Origin: Nemertoderma westbladi
Lineage: Eukaryota > Xenacoelomorpha > Nemertodermatida > Nemertodermatidae
Direction of reading: 5' to 3'
NCBI GenBank assembly: GCA_032718475.1
Contig: JAUCBJ010003078.1
Location: forward strand, 1-23,059
DNA length: 23,059 bases
Shown: positions 18,355-23,059 of the stretch, piece after piece
Layout of the letters: the number at the start of each line of letters is the position of its first letter
How positions within the stretch are numbered: the stretch's first letter is position 1
Notes under the pieces: generated by a model
Told to the model about the DNA's origin: nothing
What the model saw: the letters and a program-made list of their open reading frames with translations, nothing else
Databases searched by the model: none
Position numbers and translations under genes: made by a program

Positions 18355-19433
18355 TCACCCCATTTTGAGACACACTTTCAAAAAACGGGCACTCCACCCC
18401 CAATTCATATGAAAATTTGTAAATTTTTTTTAGGATCATAATATTCAAACTCATCTATTAGCATCTGTAAAAATCATTTTTGAACAACATTAACCCAAAG
18501 TGTCAAAAATTCGACCTATATTTTGACATTGAAAAAAAGTGAATTTTTGAACAATGCATTCTTGGCTCTAGTGATCACAAATGCGAAGCAATGACAAAAT
18601 TTATTTTACTATTTAATAGACAATTTATTCAGACATCTTCTAATATTTCAATTTTTATCATAACATCACGCAATCGCCCACAATCCGTTAAAGAAAAAAA
18701 GTATAACTTGCTGTATCAAGTCACCTCAATGTATCAAGTCACCCCGAATTACGGTACATCCATAAAAACAATAAAAACACCCCTTCTGTCACATCTTGGG
18801 GGCCTTCTGCGCCTCCTGCCATTTTAGAGTTGAATTTACAACTTAAAAGTTGAATTTAAAAAAAAAAGTTTTAAATTTCAACTCCGTTGAAATTTGAACT
18901 TCTCCCCGACAGCCCGACTGCTGGAACTGTGGAATAGGTCAGTTCAGTAGGTTCACTAGGTTGATCACTGCTGCAGCTGCACTCACAGACTCAGGCACTG
19001 ACAGACTGACAACTGACATAGACAGATAGACCTACTAATTCATTGTATTGAACAAAAGTTACCGGTATTTTTTAGCGGTACGGTCACGGTAGCCTACCGC
19101 CTGACCGCAGACCGGTCTGTAATCAGTAATGTAATGTAATGTAATTGCACTCCAAATAATTGCACTGACAAATAAAATAATTAATTATTTAAAATTAATC
19201 TTAATGACATAGGCCTACATATTCACAAAATGAAATTAAATCAGACCTTTAATTAAACAATTATATGTATGGAGGAGAAGATAACCCAGGCAATGTTGCA
19301 CTTACGAGCGTATCTCTATTGGAATTACAGAATTAAGTAAAAATATTGCAAACTAAAAAAAATAAAATGGTAAAACATGGTCGGTCATTATTAACAGAGA
19401 AAATATAAAAAAAATATAAAAATCAAAATCAAA
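18355..19433. other. Gene-free AT-rich stretch
   Basis: Contains paired TGTATCAAGTCACC words near 18713 and 18730, and loose AGTTGAAATTT inverted words near 18836-18900. The 13-bp word CCCGACAGCCCGA at 18905-18917 recurs at 19740-19752. There are also short GTAATGTAAT repeats near 19126 and AGGCCTA words. No coding frame is convincing. Confidence 0.5.
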
Positions 19434-19700
19434 TCAAAATACGAGGCGGGGTATAATGTGTGCATATTTAAACAAAATTACACAAGTGACTAAAATCAAT
19501 ACAGCAATATGACGTATATGGCAATTAAAAATATACAAATTACGTCCATTAACAGCATCTGAGGGCAAGGAGTTCCACACGGATACTATACGGCTGGCAA
19601 AACGATTTCTGACAACGACTAGCCTGCTAGGCTCAGAGGCTGTGCAAACAGTTTCCTGTTATGGCCTCGCAAACCTTGCCGTTGCTCTGCCAGTAGATGA
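19434..19700 (-). pseudogene. Antisense relic of a third LINE: RT C-terminus with a frameshift
   Basis: On the minus strand one frame, reading QGLRGHNRKLFAQPL (about 19665-19620), matches the LRGHxxKL motif of the other two LINEs. A shift then leads to a second frame with RLVVVRNRFASRIVSVWNSL, then PSDAVNG. This is the FxxRVVxxWNSLP motif that ends CR1/Jockey-type proteins. It closes at TGA on the minus strand (plus 19434-19436), followed by an A/T-rich tail. Only the last ~80 codons are present, so it cannot function. It points away from the LINE that begins at 19757. CCCGACAGCCCGA at 18905 and 19740 could be its target-site duplication (an element of ~0.8 kb); this is uncertain. Confidence 0.7.
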
Positions 19701-19756
19701 AAGGCAGAAAGGCCTAACAAAACAACCAAAACCAAATTACCCGACAGCCCGATGCA

Positions 19757-22014
19757 GTGCTTGTTCACGAACCAACTCGTGGTGATAACATTTTAGATAT
19801 TTTACTCTGTACTGATGAATTTTGTGTTTCAAATATCATGGTGTCTCATCCACCAGTACGTACCGATCATGATGGATGTGTATTTTTTAAGCTATGTGGT
19901 GTTGAACAGCCCATTTCAAATGAAAATATTGGTTACTATGATTTTAAAAATGGAAAATTTCAAAGCTTTTGTGAATACTTAGATTCGATTGACTGGTATG
20001 AAGTGTATAATACATGTATTACAGTCGATGATTTTTGGTCCGCATTTGCGTCTATTTTAAAACATGGTATTGTGTTATTTATCCCATTTAAAAGTATTGC
20101 CCCCACTAGAAAAAATAAATATTACCCAGAACATATGACCGCACACAGTCACTACCGCAGACACAAAGACACTGGTAATAATGAATATAAAAAGTGTTCA
20201 AAGGAAGTTTCTCGTGCAATTTTTAGATTTGCTTTTGTGCCAGGGAAAACCGTATCTTAACATCTGGGAAACCTGATGCAATATTTAAATATGTTAATTC
20301 TAAACGGAATTATAAGACTGGTGTTGCCCCTTTGAAATATAATGGCTCTATCATTGTGGATTACCTCACAAAAGCTCGGATCATGTCTAAGGTATTATCG
20401 GAAAATTATAGTAAAGATAACGGTGATTTACCTCCTTTCAATTCTAGGGTTAATGATAATGTATCTAAAGGGAATATTGATTTTAGTGCTAGTAGGATTT
20501 TACCAGTATTAAAACAACTTGGTAAAAAGACTAGTTCTACCCCAGATGGTTTTCCGAATATTTTATTTTTCGAATTAGCTCAGTCTTTGGCTACACCACT
20601 TTCCCATATTTTTGAGGTTTCTTTTTGCACACATGCTTTACCTAGAATTTGGCTTACAGCTATTATTGTGCCCATTTACAAAAAGGACGACGCTTCTAAC
20701 CCGTATAATTATAGGCCCGTATCGTTAACATGCGTGGCCTGCAAGATTATGGAATCTTTAATTAAGAATGAATTACTAGTATATCTTCTAGAGCATAAAT
20801 TAATATCTCGCGCCCAACACGGGTTTATGAAGCGCCGTTCTACCGCTACCCAGTTATTGGAATGTACTCATGATTGGTGCAAATATATAGACAAAAAATT
20901 ACAAGTGGATGTTTTATATGTGGACTTCGCAAAAGCATTCGACCAAGTAGTTCATGCGAAGCTTATGTGCAAACTTGCTGGATATGGTATAGTGGGAAAC
21001 TTGTATGCTTGGTTGAAAGCTTTCCTAACTGACCGCACTCAGCGTGTTATGGTAGGTAATAGCTTATCTAATTACCGTAATGTACCTTCGGGTACACCTC
21101 AAGGAAGTGTCATTGGACCTGTTTTGTTTGTGTTGTATATCAATGATCTTCCTCCATTGCTTGATTCAGTGCATTGTAAATTATATGCAGATGATATAAA
21201 GTTGTATAGTTGTAACATAGACTCCTTCTTTTTATCCAATGCGTTGACTACACTTAACTTGTGGTCTGATACCTGGTAACTACCAGTTGCACCGCATAAA
21301 TGTAAAGTACTTAATATTGGTGGTAAAAATTTGAAGCCGTCTTATTACTTAAACAATACGAAACTGGAAGCTGTTAGAAGTTTTAAGGATCTGGGCATTA
21401 CGATATGTGATGACCTGAAATTTTCGTTATATTGTAAAGAGCGTGTAAAAAAAGCGTTTAAGATCATTAACATGATTTTTCGTTCTTTTTACACTAGCTC
21501 TGTTAGTGCTTTGGTAACAGCGTATAAGGCCTTTGTTCGACCCTTAGTGGAATACTGTACCGTTATCTGGTCCCCATATCAGATGTATAACATCGACCTC
21601 ATAGAATGCGTACAGAGATATTTTACTCAAAGGCTTTTTGCGCGGTGCAGTTTATCATATATTAGCTATATGGAAAGGCTTGATTACCTTAATTTACAGC
21701 CCTTAGAGATGCATCGTATCGTTTTTGATTTTAAAATGGTATACAATATAGAACGTAATCTGGTTGATTTGGATTTTCATGATTTTTTCACCTACGCAAG
21801 TGTGTACAGAAGTAGTCTGAGAGGACACAGAAGTAAACTCTATATGTCTTCATATAGAGTTGATGTATTTAAACATTCGTTTGCCAATAGAGTAGTGCCA
21901 ATATGGAACTCACTTCCCAGTGACGTAGTCGAAGCAGTAAGTGTTAAGTCCTTTTGTGACAAACTTAATACTTGTAATTTGTTAGAACATCGTCATTTTA
22001 ATAGATTCGATTGA
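19757..22014 (+). pseudogene. LINE ORF2: endonuclease end plus reverse transcriptase, one frameshift and one nonsense codon
   Basis: Frame 1 (19757-20260) starts at LVHEPTRGDNILD and reaches TDHDG, the C-terminal endonuclease motif with its histidine. It shifts near 20216-20243 into a frame whose ORF from 20332 is 315 codons long. RT landmarks there are YRPVSL (127-141), the first catalytic block YVDFAKAFD (196-204), SGTPQGSVIGP, LYINDLP and YADD (285-288). TAA at 21277-21279 falls where the first LINE has CAA (WQL), so it is probably a C-to-T nonsense change. The same frame continues through FKDLGIT, LRGHRSKL and FANRVVPIWNSLP to TGA 22012-22014. All RT catalytic residues are present, so decay is slight. 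The family uses target-primed reverse transcription; this copy cannot make the enzyme. Confidence 0.9.
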
Positions 22015-22377
22015 TTATCACGCGTGATTATGATTATTTTTATTTATTTTCTATTTGGTATGTATACACTTTCGTCCCTTTTATGAACATCTCGTAGTTT
22101 ACTTTTTTTATTTCATTGCGGATGTAATACAATGTTTTTGCATTATAATAATTTTTTGGTGATGCTGCGCAGCGCCCCCAATAAGTGCAATTTGCCTTGG
22201 TGGTCTTCCCCTCTTTTTCTTTTAATTTTATTAAATACAATATAATAATACACTATAAAATGTTTTTTTACATGATAGTGAGTAGTTATTGATGTCGTGG
22301 TTATTTATAATTATTGCGGTTCCAATTTCAGTGTATTTAAATTGTTAATTTCGTTACTTATATGTTTTTATAATTTT

Positions 22378-22383
22378 AATAAA
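22378..22383 (+). terminator. Polyadenylation signal AATAAA of LINE copy 2
   Basis: AATAAA followed by an A run, 8-25 bases before the TTCAA-type tail that marks the element's 3' end. Its position fits a 3'-end signal for the LINE transcript. Confidence 0.5.
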
Positions 22384-22407
22384 AAAGAGAGTTCAATTCA
22401 ATTCATT

Positions 22408-22926
22408 CAGTGAGCATTGCATTACCGGTCTGCCGGTACTGCATTGCACATTACTAGCTCAATGAAACCAGCTTAGGCGTATGTTGCTATGCCTAAAGCT
22501 GTAAAGTTAACGATTTATTTTTGCTTACTCACTCTGTCAGCCAGTCTGTATCGTTTCGATTAGGCCTATGGAAAGGTGCCAAGGTCAAGGTGGGTTGGGT
22601 AGGCTACCAAACCAGCAAACCTGATACCTATAGCCTGATAGCAGTATAGGGCACCACTGCATTCTGGGCTCTGGCATTATAACGACACACCTTACACCCC
22701 AATACTCTGTCACTGCATTTTACATAACACCGAACTGCCGAATGATAAGGCCTACCAAATCACAAAAAAAAATTGAAAAGTAAAGGAGCAGTAAAGTCAG
22801 ACCTGCAGACAGTGGTAGCTGTCTGATCAACTGCGAATCGAACACTGTTGGAAATATCAGAATATTCAATATTTAACACTAAAATCTGAAAATTGCCTAT
22901 ATCTGCTGATCTGTATATTATTATTA

Positions 22927-22957
<31 letters not shown>

Positions 22958-23059
22958 AAAGTTACAGGAACTAGAAAGTTGAGAACTTATAGGGTCCCAT
23001 AAATCACGATATGTACGCGGAAATTAAACTTTAAAAATATAAAAATTACTCAAAACTTT
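22408..23059. other. Gene-free right end of the window
   Basis: No reading frame is supported. CCGGTCTGCCGGTA near 22426 also occurs near 17134, and AGGCCTA words recur. A (TTA)n microsatellite lies at 22917-22957. Confidence 0.6.
22917..22957. repeat. (TTA)n microsatellite
   Basis: About thirteen TTA/ATT units with one extra T. Confidence 0.95.

Larger units (their letters stand above)
19757..22405 (+). mobile_element. 5'-truncated non-LTR retrotransposon (CR1/Jockey-type LINE), copy 2
   Basis: The element keeps the end of the endonuclease domain, the full RT, the C-terminal domain and a ~390-bp 3' UTR. It has AATAAA at 22378-22383 and a short repeat tail (TTCAATTCAATTCATTC, about 22391-22407). 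There is no RNase H. The short microsatellite tail fits the CR1/L2/Rex branch. The 5' edge lies at about 19757, directly after the word CCCGACAGCCCGA. A perfect GCTGCGCAGC palindrome sits in the 3' UTR near 22164. No clear target-site duplication was found. Confidence 0.88.

Noticed and set aside
22040-22240. 66-codon minus-strand frame
   Set aside because: Lies in the 3' UTR of LINE copy 2 and is low-complexity.
1-23059. CRISPR array, bacterial operon or integron
   Set aside because: No evenly spaced direct repeats with unique spacers and no prokaryotic genes; the content is metazoan repeats and LINEs.

Overview
This is eukaryotic, almost certainly metazoan, nuclear DNA. It is strongly AT-rich with few genes. 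It carries two 5'-truncated non-LTR retrotransposons, the antisense tail of a third, several foldback (MITE-like) elements, microsatellites and minisatellites. Many copies of a short AGGCCTA-type word resemble repeat-rich marine invertebrate (possibly echinoderm or other deuterostome) genomes, but the species call is only an impression. No operon, bacterial gene, rRNA, complete tRNA or CRISPR array is visible, and I found no convincingly intact host gene.

Layout. (1) 171-2555: a ~1.2-kb tandem duplication whose halves carry at least 14 tRNA T-arm (B-box) look-alikes, all on the minus strand. Only the first half holds a small C2H2 zinc-finger reading frame (723-902, minus). (2) 3050-4370: a truncated LINE, with an open frame from the middle of the RT domain to its C-terminus. 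(3) 4367-5492: remnants of unrecognised intronless coding sequence: two paralogous C-termini 413 bp apart and a 135-codon frame with a damaged zinc knuckle. (4) 5493-7108: no convincing gene, but a diverged ~245-bp duplication and a perfect palindrome. (5) 7109-14481: a broken, unrecognised gene of roughly 800 codons with two in-frame stops and about three frameshifts. It is split by a 4,981-bp insertion (9010-13990) with 13-bp perfect terminal inverted repeats. The insertion contains a 112-bp hairpin and two polypyrimidine minisatellites. (6) 14482-18900: no gene; CpG-rich minisatellites, palindromes, a 209-bp foldback element and a 190-bp repeat. (7) 19434-19700 minus: the C-terminal relic of a third LINE. 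(8) 19757-22405: a second LINE with the end of its endonuclease, its whole RT and its C-terminus, broken by one frameshift and one nonsense codon. (9) 22408-23059: no gene, one (TTA)n microsatellite.

How it fits together. The LINE pieces are parasitic and unrelated to the rest. The decayed reading frames between 4.3 and 14.5 kb are intronless, lie on one strand, have similar base composition and match nothing I recognise. They may be remains of one large mobile or virus-like element, or decayed host genes; the sequence alone does not decide this. The broken gene interrupted by the TIR-flanked insertion is the most interesting object here.
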